Assembly (NCBI RefSeq): GCF_041381155.1
Contig: NC_091144.1
Span: 30,188,980-30,252,979, forward strand
Reading direction: 5' to 3'
DNA: 64,000 bases
Origin: Argopecten irradians
Lineage: Eukaryota > Mollusca > Bivalvia > Pectinida > Pectinidae
This document shows, piece by piece, positions 49,134 through 61,033 of this stretch; the first letter of the stretch is position 1; every line of letters starts with the position of its first letter. A program made the translations under genes and the position numbers. Below the pieces are notes generated by a model. The model worked only from the letters and a program-made list of their open reading frames with translations. It ran no database searches and was not told the origin of the DNA.

Positions 49134-49290
49134 TAGTCAAACTTACCTCGATTAGAGACCACCTTTGTATAAAGACCACCTGCAGCATAAGACCACATTC
49201 TCAGGGTCCTAAATAATCAACTTAAAAAACAATTTGCCACTTCGCTATTAAGGCCATTTTGTCTTGGTCCCTTGAGTTGTCTTTACAATG
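49134..49290. mobile_element. MITE, family C, copy 2
   Basis: AGTCAAACTTACC at the left, GACCACCTTTGTATAAAGAC inside, and GTTGTCTTTACAATGTAT at the right match the copy at 42314-42493, with an eroded right end. Confidence 0.6.
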
Positions 49291-49760
49291 TATTTAAAGT
49301 TTTATAATGATGTTATGAAATCTTCTAGAATACATTGCATCTGCATTTGAATTATCCATAGACATAGATTTTAAGAGAGTGTTCCACAATATAGAAACTC
49401 TCTTATTACGCATCTTAAGTGTTAAAACAAACGATGCCTTGTAAAGACATTGAAGCACGAGGTACTTAATTATTGGAGTTAGATGTTTTGTAATGGAAGC
49501 CCCTGGTGTCACCCAAGTTTGATAGATATCTTATATACACCCACACATGTTGTAACTTACAGGGTTACCGCTGTGTGACTCACCACTTTCTGAAGACAAA
49601 AATACTAGACTTGAACAAGGAATTTGATATTGTTTACTTGCTATTTGTGTTACTCAAGACTTGACAGACAAAATCTGATGTAGTTTACATGCTTGTTGTA
49701 CCTCTGAATGCACAGAACGCCGGATTATATTGGTGACAGCGGTCTGCTTTACTGATCATA

Positions 49761-49806
49761 CATGGTGAGCATTTGATGAAATTATGGTGAGCATTTGATG
49801 AAATTA
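49761..49806. repeat. 22-bp tandem duplication
   Basis: ATGGTGAGCATTTGATGAAA plus two bases is present twice in immediate succession, without a mismatch. Confidence 0.9.
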
Positions 49807-49945
49807 CTTGTTGTATTGGGTTTAGGTAAAAAAAACATGATTATCAATCATATACATGTAATATCTTTAACTGAACCTGTAACATTGTCATCATGTTTGC
49901 TATCAATCATCTTTTCAGGATGAAGAGTTGTCTGCTCTTGATTCA

Positions 49946-50120
49946 TTTTACCGTATGTGACCCAATAAATTCCCAGGCTACTTAAAATGTAATGTTTTAT
50001 ATTAACAGTCTTCAATTGTCAGTTTGGTTAAATTTAAATTACGGCAAGTGAATCAGAAAGCTTAAAAGGGGATGGATGCTGTGTTTACATATTGGCTGGG
50101 GCACTTATTGGGCAGCATTT
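49946..50120. mobile_element. MITE, family B, diverged copy
   Basis: Left end ATTTTACCGTATGTGACCCA; right end GGGCACTTATTGGGCAGC. These are versions of the terminal repeats of the element at 39346-39600. Shorter and more diverged. Confidence 0.65.
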
Positions 50121-51219
50121 ATTAGTATGTAAAGAAGATCATTATATTAATCATTGTATAAAAATTCTTCCTTTAAGTAACATAGAGTTGCCTGCCCTTG
50201 ATTAATTTGCCTCCTATGTTGTTGACAGTAATAACATTAATTTTCGAGTCAAATGACATAATTCTCATCAAAACGTCCGGACTCCACCAATGATAAGATA
50301 TATGATACATCTGCATAACAGCAGAATTCATTGTAAATACATGGCCAGGAAGTGAAAGTCTATAGTTTGAGTTAAGAATGCGACTTGTGATCTGAGGGTC
50401 ATATACATTGATCCAATAGAGGAGGCTATCTTAAACATCCTAAGTATGTGATGATTAATTTATAGCATAAGTGCTTCCTGAAATAGAATTCTTCGTGCAA
50501 TGAAAATGGTCTTATAAATGGTCTTTAGTAATTCAATTTACACACTAAAACATAGGTGGGGGTACATAAGTTTCCTGTTTTGATGTTGTAAGGTTATTTT
50601 TGGTACATGCTTATGATATTGGATTTATATGACACAACAGGTAATAACATGTACCAATTCCCCTTAAGTTATTCTACTCTGGTATATTTTCAACTTGGAA
50701 TTATATGTTTGAAATATTAGGCTGTGTGTATATTCACTATTTTGAAGAAAATAATTCTGAATATTTTTTCGAAGCTGAAGCTGCACTGAATGTACATTTG
50801 ACATTAAAATATCAATGACATATGTTTAAATTAATAAAAAAGCATGAGTAAAATGATTTTCTTCAACATATATGATGCAGGCTGAAATCCACAAAATGAC
50901 CAGTTCAGATCATATCAAGTGTAATTGTCAATGTATCTCTACAGATGTAGTAAATGTACAGGGTATTCCTACTGCCGTGTAGTGTGTGTATTATACATCT
51001 TTGTTCTACATATCTTGGCAGTAGTATAGAGATATCTTGTTAACACCATATTATCTGTAATGTAACATGTATACTCCTGTGTTACTTCTAATCAAACATG
51101 CATGGTACATGCTATGTGGTATGATGTGACAATGTATCTTGGTACAGAAGTGTTTTTATGGCACAAAATATAAAATTGGCAAAACAATGTTTTTTTTTTA
51201 CAATAAAATACACATGTAA

Positions 51220-51570
51220 GATATAATTATATCCCTTTGTTAACTTATCAGATCCGCAATTTGGTAAGATGGTTTATGTTTTTACCTCCCTTTGACAAGA
51301 TAACCATGCAGAATTAGACTTGTAGGATTTCATAAATTCCCTTTGTTGGATAAGAAATTGTTACCTCCCTTTGACAAGTTTACACTTGAAAACCATCTAG
51401 ATTTTGAGTAACATTTTATAACCTCCCTTTGATAGGGTAATATGTTATTACCTCCCTTGGGTAAAATTTGGGTAACATTACATAGTTCCATACCCAAGTT
51501 TATGTGAGAAAGCATGTTAAATTGCTATGTTTAATGTAGACTTTAATTACCTCCCTTGGTTAACTTGCAG
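51220..51570. repeat. loose cluster of TTACCTCCCTTTGA words
   Basis: TTACCTCCCTTTGACAAG or close variants occur six times, at about 51283, 51361, 51420, 51449 and 51549, and as ATCCCTTTGTTAAC near 51231. The spacing is irregular, 30-100 bp. The complement, CAAAGGGAGGTAA, is a variant of the GGGAGATAA motif seen elsewhere. Confidence 0.7.
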
Positions 51571-52235
51571 TTTAATATTAGCCCAGAAGGTTTTATTAGA
51601 AGTTAGAACACACTAGTTTCATGTGTTATCCTGACAGTGGTAAGCCACGGCTTAAATAGGCTACCAACATCAGTAAAACATTTTAATGATGCTGATATAA
51701 ATAATATATCGTGTAATACAAAGCTACAATGTATTGGCTGTCTAGTTCATTAATTTCTAATACCTGTCATTAAACCTTAAATACATGCCTGATGTTTTAC
51801 ACAACCCTAGTGTTAAGTTTCCCTATTGAATGATTGTATGGGAAAATATTGTAAGTATTGCAGATATTGCAGATTCTGCAGATGCACGCTGTCTAGGAAT
51901 TTGCATTGTTAATAGCACCTCCTGCCTGAGCCTCAAGGCCGTACCTATTTCCCACATACACTAGCATCCTCGCCCACATCACAGAGGTCATTGGCTGGCT
52001 CCTGGTTAGTGTTAGTGAGTTCAATAGAGTAGAAATGTAGATAAAGATCAATGGCGAGGTTTATTATAGCATGCACACTCTTGTATCCCTGGGCTGTAGG
52101 GCCCTCAGCATGACTTACTACACAAACTCTGACAGAAAAATGATCAGGCATCCAAGTAATTGTCAAACATCCTACCATCATCTTCACATATAGTAATCAC
52201 TTAGAACATTCAAAGTATCACCAAAGTTTGGATCT

Positions 52236-52465
52236 ATAATTTCATCCAAGACAAGTTTCAATGTAGGGGGAGACAATTTAGTAATTTTCTCCTTTATTTG
52301 ATTAGTATCACAGTAGGGGGAGATAATCTATTATAAGAATTTGGCTTAATAACTTCCCCTATGACAAGTTTCAAAGTAGGGGAGATAATGTAGTATTATT
52401 AAATGACTTGATAACTCCCTCTATGACAGGTTTCAAAGTAGGGGGAGATAATACATTATTAGAAT
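52236..52465. repeat. ~65-bp tandem repeat with GTAGGGGGAGATAAT, 4 copies
   Basis: ATGACAAGTTTCAAAGTAGG, GGGAGATAAT, TTATTAGAATT and AATAACTCCC(C/T)TATGACA recur four times with drift (starts about 52236, 52305, 52363 and 52422). Confidence 0.8.
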
Positions 52466-52689
52466 TCAGTAACTTAGGATATATTGGAATGTATATTTGT
52501 TTGTCTGTATAACTAGTTGTTATTGTGGCTGAGGCGGTTAGAGTCTACTCTCAAATCTTTTTATGGTTATGCCTGATTTCTGTTCATTCTTCCCATGACA
52601 GTGTGGTTCTCAGCGAGTCTAGAAATTCACCAATCTGTTACCTTCTATTGTGATTTTGACCTTGAGTAGAAAACGTAATCTGGCTAATT

Positions 52690-53050
52690 TAGATATGTAG
52701 CGGGATGGACTAGGTCGATCATCGGTGACTAGGTTGCTCAGTCGGTAGAGCACTCGGCTAGTGTTCTAAGGGTCCCGGGTTCGAATCCCGGTGTGGCCGC
52801 TATATTTTCTCCTCTCCTGTTACAAAATTGGCGCCAAACTAAATAACCTACAGTTGTTGTGTTTGGAGGGATCTTGTGTGTCTTCGAGGGCGATGACTTC
52901 GAGAAAGGAGGGAGGAGTGTAGCAGGATGGACTAGGTCGATCATCGGTGACTATGTAGCTCAGTCGGTAGAGCACTCGGCTAGTGTTCTGAGGGTCCCGG
53001 GTTCGAATCCAGTCTGGCCGCTATATATTTTCTCCTCTCCTGTTACAGAT
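52690..53050 (+). mobile_element. composite tRNA-derived SINE, best preserved copy
   Basis: Two tRNA-like units (about 52725-52803 and 52952-53023) each have box A TAGCTCAGTCGGTAGAGCA (TTGCTCAG in the first), loop CTAGTGTTC, box B GGGTTCGAATCC and GGCCGCTA. They are separated by a linker with TCTTCGAGGGCGATGACTTC. Both end TTTTCTCCTCTCCTGTTACA. Each unit is introduced by GTAGC(G/A)GGATGGACTAGGTC. The duplicate structure matches the copies at 6958-7250 and 24487-24782, so the dimer is the propagating form. Confidence 0.85.
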
Positions 53051-53892
53051 ATGCTTTGGTAACAATATTATGGTACTGGTATGTATATACCTTTTATAAC
53101 AAAAAGATGAAAACTTGTGGCAAAAATTCCTTTAAAATACAATTGGTTCAGTCGTCTATAACGACAATTGGCTATAACAGGGAAAAGCTGCTGGTCAACT
53201 CATTTTCACTATATATGAAATCAAAAGTTCAGTGTTGTTGTATTTGGGATTTGTCATTTAAATCTTTCACATCAGTCGAGGAGTAAAAAAGTTTAAGGAG
53301 ATTAACATATTGCATGTATAGAATACATGAGTTAGTGAGTTAGGCTTGAAATGTTTGTGAATGGTTTAAGAGAAATGTCAATATTCACTACCAAATTTTA
53401 CAGGATGTGTATTTATTATGGGTGATAATATTATAGACAGTATAGTCCCTGGGAAGCTTTTTTTACACCTGAATGACTCCTGTATTATAGAACTATAACA
53501 CTGCTGGAGAATATTTCACAGTCAGTATGTATATATATTACTTTCACATGGATGGCCCTCTCTGGCCAGGCTGGACTGCTGATTCTCTATTACACCTAAT
53601 TGAAACCCCACCAGTAACTTGTTGTGTCTGGCAAGTATCTAGCAGTACTGCTCACCACAACTTGTTGCTGTGGTATATCAAATGTTGTCTATACTGGATA
53701 GAGTTCCTATTCCTTTGGGATCCCAGAAGTATATAGCTGTGTTTGGATTATTGATGTCCAGGGGACTGTCACATATCTCCTTCTCAGTTATCCACCAGAC
53801 ACATTTATCACTATATACCATATTGGACCTCATAAGCGCCCATGCAGCACCTTTAAAAATTGAAAATGTGATGATAAAACAAACAACTGAGG

Positions 53893-54235
53893 GGTGACAG
53901 TAATATTCTATTTCGGTCATTTTAAAGGTTGTTGACAAGCTGTTCAGGCTATGTCAGTCATGAACTTTCTGATACTAGATTATCTACCCTGATCGCACAT
54001 TCACAAGACTGAGGGGTATTCTATTTCAGTGATTTAAATGGTTGTTGACTTGAAGCTGTTCAGGCTATGTGAATTGCAGCTTTTATGATGAGAGTTGAAC
54101 TGCATGGCCACCGCACTTTTATTTTGTAAGTGAATTTTCTCAGCTGATTTCTAATACTAGATTATCTCCCCTGATTTTCTCAGCTGATTTCTAATACTAG
54201 ATTATCTCCCCTGATCTCACATTCACAAGACCAGC
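53893..54235. repeat. compound tandem duplications
   Basis: The block from TATTCTATTTCGGTCATTTT to AGCTGTTCAGGCTATGT occurs at about 53907-53955 and 54017-54070. Further on, TTTTCTCAGCTGATTTCTAA plus TACTAGATTATCTCCCCTGA is a 40-bp unit present twice in succession (about 54134-54213), and part of it also occurs at 53970-53990. Confidence 0.85.
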
Positions 54236-55044
54236 TAATTACAAGGCTAGAACCTTCATACACCTAATGATAATGAAATGATGGGTGTTTTTAATTGGTG
54301 ATACTGGTCTTTAGAATTTATTTTAACATGAAAGTAGCAGAACAAATGATTCCATCTGATATGATGACTGTAACTGACATTTGTGTCTGTCATATTGATT
54401 AATTTAATTATCAATTAACTAGAGTCGGCTAGAATTAGATTCAGTTTCCTGTTGCCCATTTGTCTATGATTAACTCAGGACATCTAACAGAGTCGCACAG
54501 TAATAAACAGGCTACCTGATGACAGAATGGAAATTAAAACATAGTGATCATTTAATCAATATTGGACAATATTGTTTGGTCGTCAGCACATTGGACGAGG
54601 ATAGAGTCAGCTTATTATTGCAAACATTATGTGTTAATGTTAAAAGTGTGGAAACTATAAAAATGACATTTTTTTACCCGGTCACCCCTGAAGAAACATT
54701 TGAACTTTTATAATTCAAAGACTAGAAGGGTTTATTATGATTTTTCAGGGGTCAAATTCAATGGGTTAATGACACTTTTTACTATGTATATGAACTCATT
54801 ACATCATGTACGTCTGGCCAAGTTTTTTGGTCATTTTCATTTAGATGTCATCAAATATTCTATTTCCACATAGAAGATTTTATTGCAATACATTTAGTTC
54901 CAAACATTAATAATGTTTGGTTTCGTAACAAGACATCTTATTTTGTAGCACCTAAGTGAAATCCTTTGATCAGTTTTAAACAGACTTGATTGATGTGACA
55001 TACAGTTGAAGAAATTTCTTAGTTCAGAATGAGCTTTCCTTTGT
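54236..55044. other. no feature seen
   Basis: AT-rich non-coding DNA without recognisable exon or repeat. Confidence 0.4.
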
Positions 55045-55282
55045 ACAGTAAACCTGCAATAATCTGGACACTGATAGTCTGGAAAACTCACAATCCCCGT
55101 GATAATCTGGAGGCTGATAGTTGAAAAACTCACAATCCAGACTTAAATATAAAGAAGAGTAAAATATCAAGAATAGATCTTATCATTGACTATAAGTAAA
55201 TGGAATCTGGCAGTCAGAAAAAATCTCATTCCGGACAGTTTGAGCTTGGAACGCCAATGTTCGCATTATCAAGGGTCCACTA
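55045..55282. mobile_element. possible MITE of Tc1/mariner type
   Basis: It begins ACAGTAAACCTGCAATAATC and ends CAAGGGTCCACTAT. The ends are imperfect inverted repeats. The interior repeats AATCTGGA(C/G)(A/G)CTGATAG and AACTCACAATCC. Similar ends are common in non-autonomous mariner-like elements. The call rests on end sequence only. Confidence 0.4.
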
Positions 55283-58172
55283 TATATATGCAGATCCTGA
55301 TGTAGATCAGAAATTTTAAGACTATGTCATTATGAGTTGATTGATGGTACAATCAAGGGATGTCATTAATTTAAGTAATTGCATCAGGTTAAAGGGTGCC
55401 AAACTACGTTGGTAGGCTTCTTTGATAAAGAAATAGTTTAGAAATAGCACCGGCTCATCCCGTTACGTTCTACAGTGAGCCTAAATAGATCGCCATGGTA
55501 ACACAATATTGATTATGATGGATGGGAAGGCTTCAGACTTGATGAATAGACAAATTAATTTTTGGAAATGTCTCGATTTTGAGTGTGGAAATGATTCATC
55601 TGTTACAAAAAAAAAAAAATTCTGAAGACTCTGATGTGTCTGTCAAGTGATTAAGGTATTATAGACAATAGCAGTTGGCCTTGAGATTTTGGCTACAGAA
55701 ATTTGTGCTTCAGGTTTAAGACATCAACAAGTGTTCTTATCCACGATCAGTCATAATTGCATTTGATGGCTTATCAGCATTTCAGATCTTTTTGATGCTG
55801 ATTTTTGCCAATCCACAAGACCTATTTCTCATGGCCTGTCAGTCTACATGTCATTTCCTTATTCATTTATGTATCATCCACCTTTAACGCTATTGAAGTT
55901 TTCAAATATCTCAAGATTGCTAAGGTTTATTAGTGATGTTTTACTCGGGAAAGAATTGACTAGCTGGTTTCAGATAGCTGATTTCAGAATTAGGAGGATT
56001 ATAAATAAGTGGAGGATTCAGATATTGTTTCACCCATAATATTGTAATTTGTTAGAACATCCATCCATGTCCATTGTAATTAAGCAATTGAATGGAATTT
56101 ATCCCGCTGTGGACTCTGAAAACTTCCATTCAATTGAAGTTAATATGAGGATGTAAAATGTCAAACTGGAGAATTTGTGATTGTGGGAATAGTGTGTTTG
56201 TGTTGTTGATAACTCAGCCAATGTGACACATTTGAATGATATCTGCTTGTATAAAATTTTATAAAAATAAACTGCTTACCACATAATCTGCAGCTGTCGC
56301 GAGCAGATAAAAGTAGTAAAGTTATGTAAATACTTTTCTTATTAAATCCAGAGCTAATGTAGCATGATACGTCCTTGTTTAAGATTAAACAAAATCTGGC
56401 TTCAATGCATATTCAAAGTGCATTTAGACATTTACTGGCAACTGTTGCTATCGACTGTACATTTTAGACTGAACATGCTGCAATGTTCATGCATCCAATA
56501 CACATAATCAAGAAAGCAGCAAATGTTTTTTGAAGATCATGGAAGCCAAAATGCAAACTCAGGTATGAAGTTGTGCATTGCATATTCAGAAGCTTTTGGA
56601 TTTGAAACGGAGAACATTGCGTTCTAAACAACGGGTCATGCAAACCAAACACTACAGGAAGTATTTGTGGAGGTCGTATTTTAGTGTGTAATAAAGATTG
56701 AGCCAAAAGATATGTGCACATTCCATCTAGTCCTGTTAACATATGCATAGAATATTTAAATGGTCCATAGAATTTCTTGGAATTAGTGACTTTAGCATTA
56801 CAGGATACACAGTATTGCATTTGGAATAGATTGATCGATGGAAACAAAGTTATCCTCGAGGTTTTTGGTAGTATCTGATGTACCCATTAGACAGTAGATA
56901 GGTCACTTTCCAATCAAATGAATAAGGATAAATCACTCTAGGTAACCACTACAGCATAGACTAGGATGTTTCTCATTTATCTGACAAACAAAAATTAACA
57001 CACAAGCTTAGGTTCAAATGAGCTGTTTAAATGAGGTTTCGTTATGCAGAATTGACACGTTACTTTAGGTTTTAGCAGGCTGATATTCAAACCAACCAAG
57101 CTATTCAAGCCCCAAATAAATGCATTAAGCATTTAAAGAGAAAATCGGAAATTAAAGGAGTTGACATTTAGTGTCCATAAAAAGATTTTGGTTGTATTCT
57201 TTGTAAGCCCAACCCGGAAATTGGAAGTTGTGGTATTAATCTCAAACGGGTTAACAGGTCAATATAAACCCAGTACGACTACCTACTATTTATAGGTATT
57301 TTATAGCTGCTTTATTGACCTGTACATCACAGTGAGGAATGGTAAAAGGCCTGACCATTGCCTTCAAACCTGATTGATTTGAACACATAGACATCGGGGG
57401 TATCAAATCTCCATATTTTGAAAGGTTCCTGACATGATGTCTATAGTGTTGCAGTCACTTGTGTGGGTGTAAAATGTCAAAACAAGAGAAACTTTATTGA
57501 TTTTCGTCTAACTTGTTTGTTGCTTTGCCCTCCTGTATGGATATTTAGAGGGTTTATGGAAGCTGCAAACAGTAACAAATGGCTTTCTTGCATGTTTATT
57601 GCAAACGGAATGGGCATTTTTGACTTGTAACTGAAAGTGTAGCAGAAACTCATGATTGCAGTTCAGCAGCCTCATTTTTATATGTACATGCATTCAACAT
57701 CTATATATTAGGAGGTAAAATCAACAAATTAACAATGTTCATTCTTATCTGACAAAATTACACCAATGAGTGCAATCACCAACAGTGACATATGCAGACA
57801 AGTTTCTTTTCAATCACTCGAACTCTCTAAAAGCTGATTTAACTAATCAAAGTACTATCAGATTGTTTTTGTGTTTGAAGGTCTACAGTAAAATGTCACT
57901 GTTACTAGAAATAGAAAATGTTTTTCCATGCTATCGCACAAATTGCATGTGACACAAAAAAAAACGCTTCTCAATGATGTGCTTGCTTCGCTCGTCGCAG
58001 ATTCTTGCAAAACTTTGTAAACAATTGTTTGTTTCATGCTCCAATGAAATTAAAAAATAGTGACATAAATATATCCCGTAGCATAGACAAAATAGCTGTG
58101 ATTATTTTATTACTTTTGATGTGATTATGATTAGAAAGTTTTCTAAATATCCATACGTTTTGAACATTACAG
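55283..58172. other. upstream intron or flank of the hillarin-like gene
   Basis: No exon supported. An imperfect palindrome (CAATTGAATGGA near 56086 against TCCATTCAATTG near 56126) is visible. A 127-codon minus-strand frame at 56464-56847 is longer than most but shows no family motif. Confidence 0.4.
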
Positions 58173-58343
58173 AACTGAAACCTGCTGGACATTGACAAAA
58201 TGTTGGCGCCAAGCAGTTTCCAGCCAGTTTCCATCCTGGCCCCGGACACCAAACTCCCCCCACCCATTCGCTCCCGCTACAGGAAGTTTGATATCTACCC
58301 AGACGTCAAGACATTCAAACTCATCGATGAACACGCCATTGAG
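58173..58343 (+). CDS. first coding exon of a hillarin/LTD-1-like gene
   Basis: The acceptor CATTACAG ends at 58172. The exon first reads AAC TGA in frame, then ATG at 58200 (context ACAAAATGT, A at -3), so the start is fixed by the upstream stop and a non-coding leader exon must exist. The coding part is 144 nt, 48 residues, ending phase 0 at GAG before GTAAATC. It is Pro-rich (KLPPPIRSRYRKFDIYPDV) and then reads TFKLIDEHAIE. Joined to 60945-61033 this gives DEHA...TFRDLIYHLVY...ELDKAR. That resembles the segment before the transglutaminase-like core in hillarin, C. elegans LTD-1 and kyphoscoliosis peptidase, which are cytoskeleton- and muscle-associated proteins. The core and catalytic residues are beyond the window. 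The family call is from memory. Confidence 0.6.
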
Positions 58344-60944
58344 GTAAATCAATATTGAACAACATAATAGTTTGTTAAGGCTCCAGCTAGACTGGGTTTG
58401 TTGTTCACTCTCCACTGTCTTTTGTCGGTTCTCAGAATTCTAGATTTTACACTGCACAATTAGATATTTGTCATGGTGAATAGTGACTTTCAAGATTTCA
58501 ACTTTCAAATGAATAAGATGTATTGATAAGCATTATGATATCCACAACAATTCTTTTGATCAAAATTAATTAATTATAAATTTGAACTAATGAAAAACCT
58601 TTATTACAAATCTTAGTATTTAGAATAGATTGACTTATCTTCGCTAGATTACAGTTGGAATAATATTCTGAACAGAGAGTTCGTGATGGCGGGTTATTCT
58701 GTCTAACAATTTATAGGAATGTAGTTTACTGTAAGACTTAATTAGTATATTCAGAAAATGCTATGGAAGCCACATTAAAATGAAACTCATTTACTTCAGT
58801 AATATTGCGATCGTACAAATAGTGGTTGCTGTGGTTTCAATAATCTAAGATACGTCTGTTATTGCTCATAAAAAGCTGAGGAAACTACCACAGAACATTT
58901 ACATGTATATTACATTCCAACAAAAAATTACCGTTGAAAGGTAATGGGATTGTTTGATGTGGTGTGAAAGTAGTTAAGCACACCCGACTATGTGAATTGG
59001 CAAAGAATATTACAGTAGGACGAGGAACTGTGTACAGCCAGGTTTGGAGCCAGCTGAGGTTACCATCAGTTACCTCCCTTTGTAATGATAGAGTTGGGCT
59101 GCATTCTTCCCTAGCTCAGAGAGATAAGATTGATCACAGAAACAAACAGTTAGATATATTTTATGTGTTTACTGGATTTCCACATCTGTCCAAACACTAA
59201 AACTTTGTCAGGGATCAAAAAGCTTTTACAAAATTTAATGTCAAGGTCATTGACTTATTTTGTGAAGGTCAAAGCTGATGAGTGTTCAACACTTGGCTTT
59301 ATGTTGTACTTTTGATAGGATGTGTATTTAGATAAGAAAATATATCCTTTTTTTAGTGAAGCAAGACTTGGTGATACATCTTAACATGCGAATAATATAT
59401 ACAATTATAGAATGATGAAAAGAGGCAAAAATCTGTCTCAAGGTCAATTGTCACACAAATATAACAATATAAGTGTCTGTTCAAGGTCAACATGAAGCCT
59501 TATTCCAGTACCTAAGACTTAATCTAGAATTAGACTAGTTTATCAAGGAGGTTGTTGAGGACAGCAATGACAATTTGGTTATGTTGCCAGCTATGAGGGA
59601 AGGTTTCAAAAGCATCAGAGATTCCAAGGTCAATTTGAAGATGATTTTAAAAAGCATTTTGCTGAAAGAGACCTTTGCTTAGTGACTGTTTGAGACAAGG
59701 GTGGGAAAATTTGAGTGGCTGGTCATTTGTTAAAGAAACTAAGATTGAGCATAGAACCAACACAATTGGATAGTATTGGGGTTCTGTCCAGAAAAAGGAC
59801 AAGTTGTGTATGCACTGCTTCATTGAGTTGGCATAAGAACTTAGTGAGTATAGTTTTCTACACACACACATAAACAATGGTTATAATATGAAAGGTACAC
59901 AAGGGTAGTTCTTAAAGTTGTCTTCACACAAAGATATGAATAATGCCTGACTTGTATTACTAAGGTACACATTGGTATAGCTACAGACATTTTGGGGGCT
60001 AGCAAGGCTCTAAAGCAAAGTTCTGACTTTGATGAAAGCTTTCACTGACAGTAGTTCCTTGTCATCTATTTCTGGCAGTGTTATCACATACAAAATGCAG
60101 AAAAAATACATTGTAACAATAAATAGATGGCTCAAAAAATGTTCTCTGCAATCATTCGTGACAGAATTTATAGTTATCATAGGGCTATCTTATCTTGGCA
60201 AACTCTGTGGGGCCAGAGATTCTCTACACCTAGTTACCTAGTCTGACAAGTCACCTCAACCAATCAAAACACTATCTCTGATTTACTGCCACTTACACAG
60301 CCAATCAAAACACAGATCATGATTTACTGCAGTGGCAGGCTTGTAGTAATGTAAACTAACTAATCGTATACTTGGCTATAACTGTTTTGCAGAGAAAGTA
60401 CAAGTATACTTGAAGGAAATTGCTTTCTAAGTTTCATAGTCATTAGCATATTCCCATCATATTAATATTCTTGTAGCATTTAACAAAAAGCTATACATGG
60501 GTAATTACATTCGTATTACAAATTGTATTCTTAATTCTGCAGCGTCATTTGCACATAATACATTTTGGAGAAAATGCTTATAATACAAGCTTTGTACCTG
60601 ATCTAATAGGACGATAAAGTCATGAAAGGATTATGTATTTGAAACATTTTTTGTCAAACAAACCAATTTAAAGAAATGAAAGAGAAATGATTAAAGATGT
60701 AACTGCGCAAGAACATTCATTTTGCAAAAAAAATGTTTAAACGTTTACATACTGTAAATATGGAAATTTAAGTGTGACCATTTTACTGCAGAAATTTCCT
60801 CTACATGCTAATGTTCTATAAATTTCAAAGTGTATTTTTCTCAAAAATGATAATGCATATTGTGAAATGTTCATGTATTTAAATCGCAGAATTACACAAA
60901 AATACCCTTGATCATTGCTTACAAATAATTCCTTGTGTCCACAG
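58344..60944 (+). other. first coding intron of the hillarin-like gene
   Basis: A 2.6-kb phase-0 intron from GTAAATC to CCTTGTGTCCACAG. It holds several extended AAGGTCA half-sites (59241-59632), and CCAATCAAAACAC twice (about 60250 and 60301). Open frames inside are short and unsupported. Confidence 0.6.
59241..59632 (+). promoter_or_regulatory. cluster of extended TCAAGGTCA half-sites
   Basis: TCAAGGTCA at 59241-59249, 59438-59446 and 59481-59489, CCAAGGTCA at 59624-59632, and GAAGGTCA near 59263, all on the + strand. TCAAGGTCA is the monomer site preferred by ERR, FTZ-F1/SF-1 and related orphan nuclear receptors. Function here is inference from the site cluster in an intron. Confidence 0.35.
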
Positions 60945-61033
60945 GTATCCCAACATGACCATCCGACATTCCGAGATCTGATCTATCACCTGGTGTACAG
61001 TCCAAATTTCCAGGCCGAGCTCGACAAAGCCAG
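60945..61033 (+). CDS. second coding exon of the hillarin-like gene
   Basis: 89 nt from a good acceptor (CCTTGTGTCCACAG) to the donor AG|GTAAGG, phase 0 in and phase 2 out. It reads VSQHDHPTFRDLIYHLVYSP then NFQAELDKA plus two bases (AG) of an Arg or Ser codon. ELDKAR followed by a hydrophobic/aromatic motif is typical just before the transglutaminase-like core of hillarin and kyphoscoliosis-peptidase relatives. The next exon is not found in the rest of the window. The last 34 nt of this exon plus its donor are the founder of the 95-bp array. Confidence 0.65.

Noticed and set aside
52725..53023. Functional tRNA genes
   Set aside because: Box A and B are good, but acceptor arms do not pair well, the anticodon stem is imperfect, and the flanks are those of a dispersed repeat with copies elsewhere in the window.
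56464..56847. 127-codon minus-strand gene
   Set aside because: A somewhat long frame with many Cys, but no motif, no splice signals examined stood out, and the opposite strand is intronic to the hillarin-like gene model.
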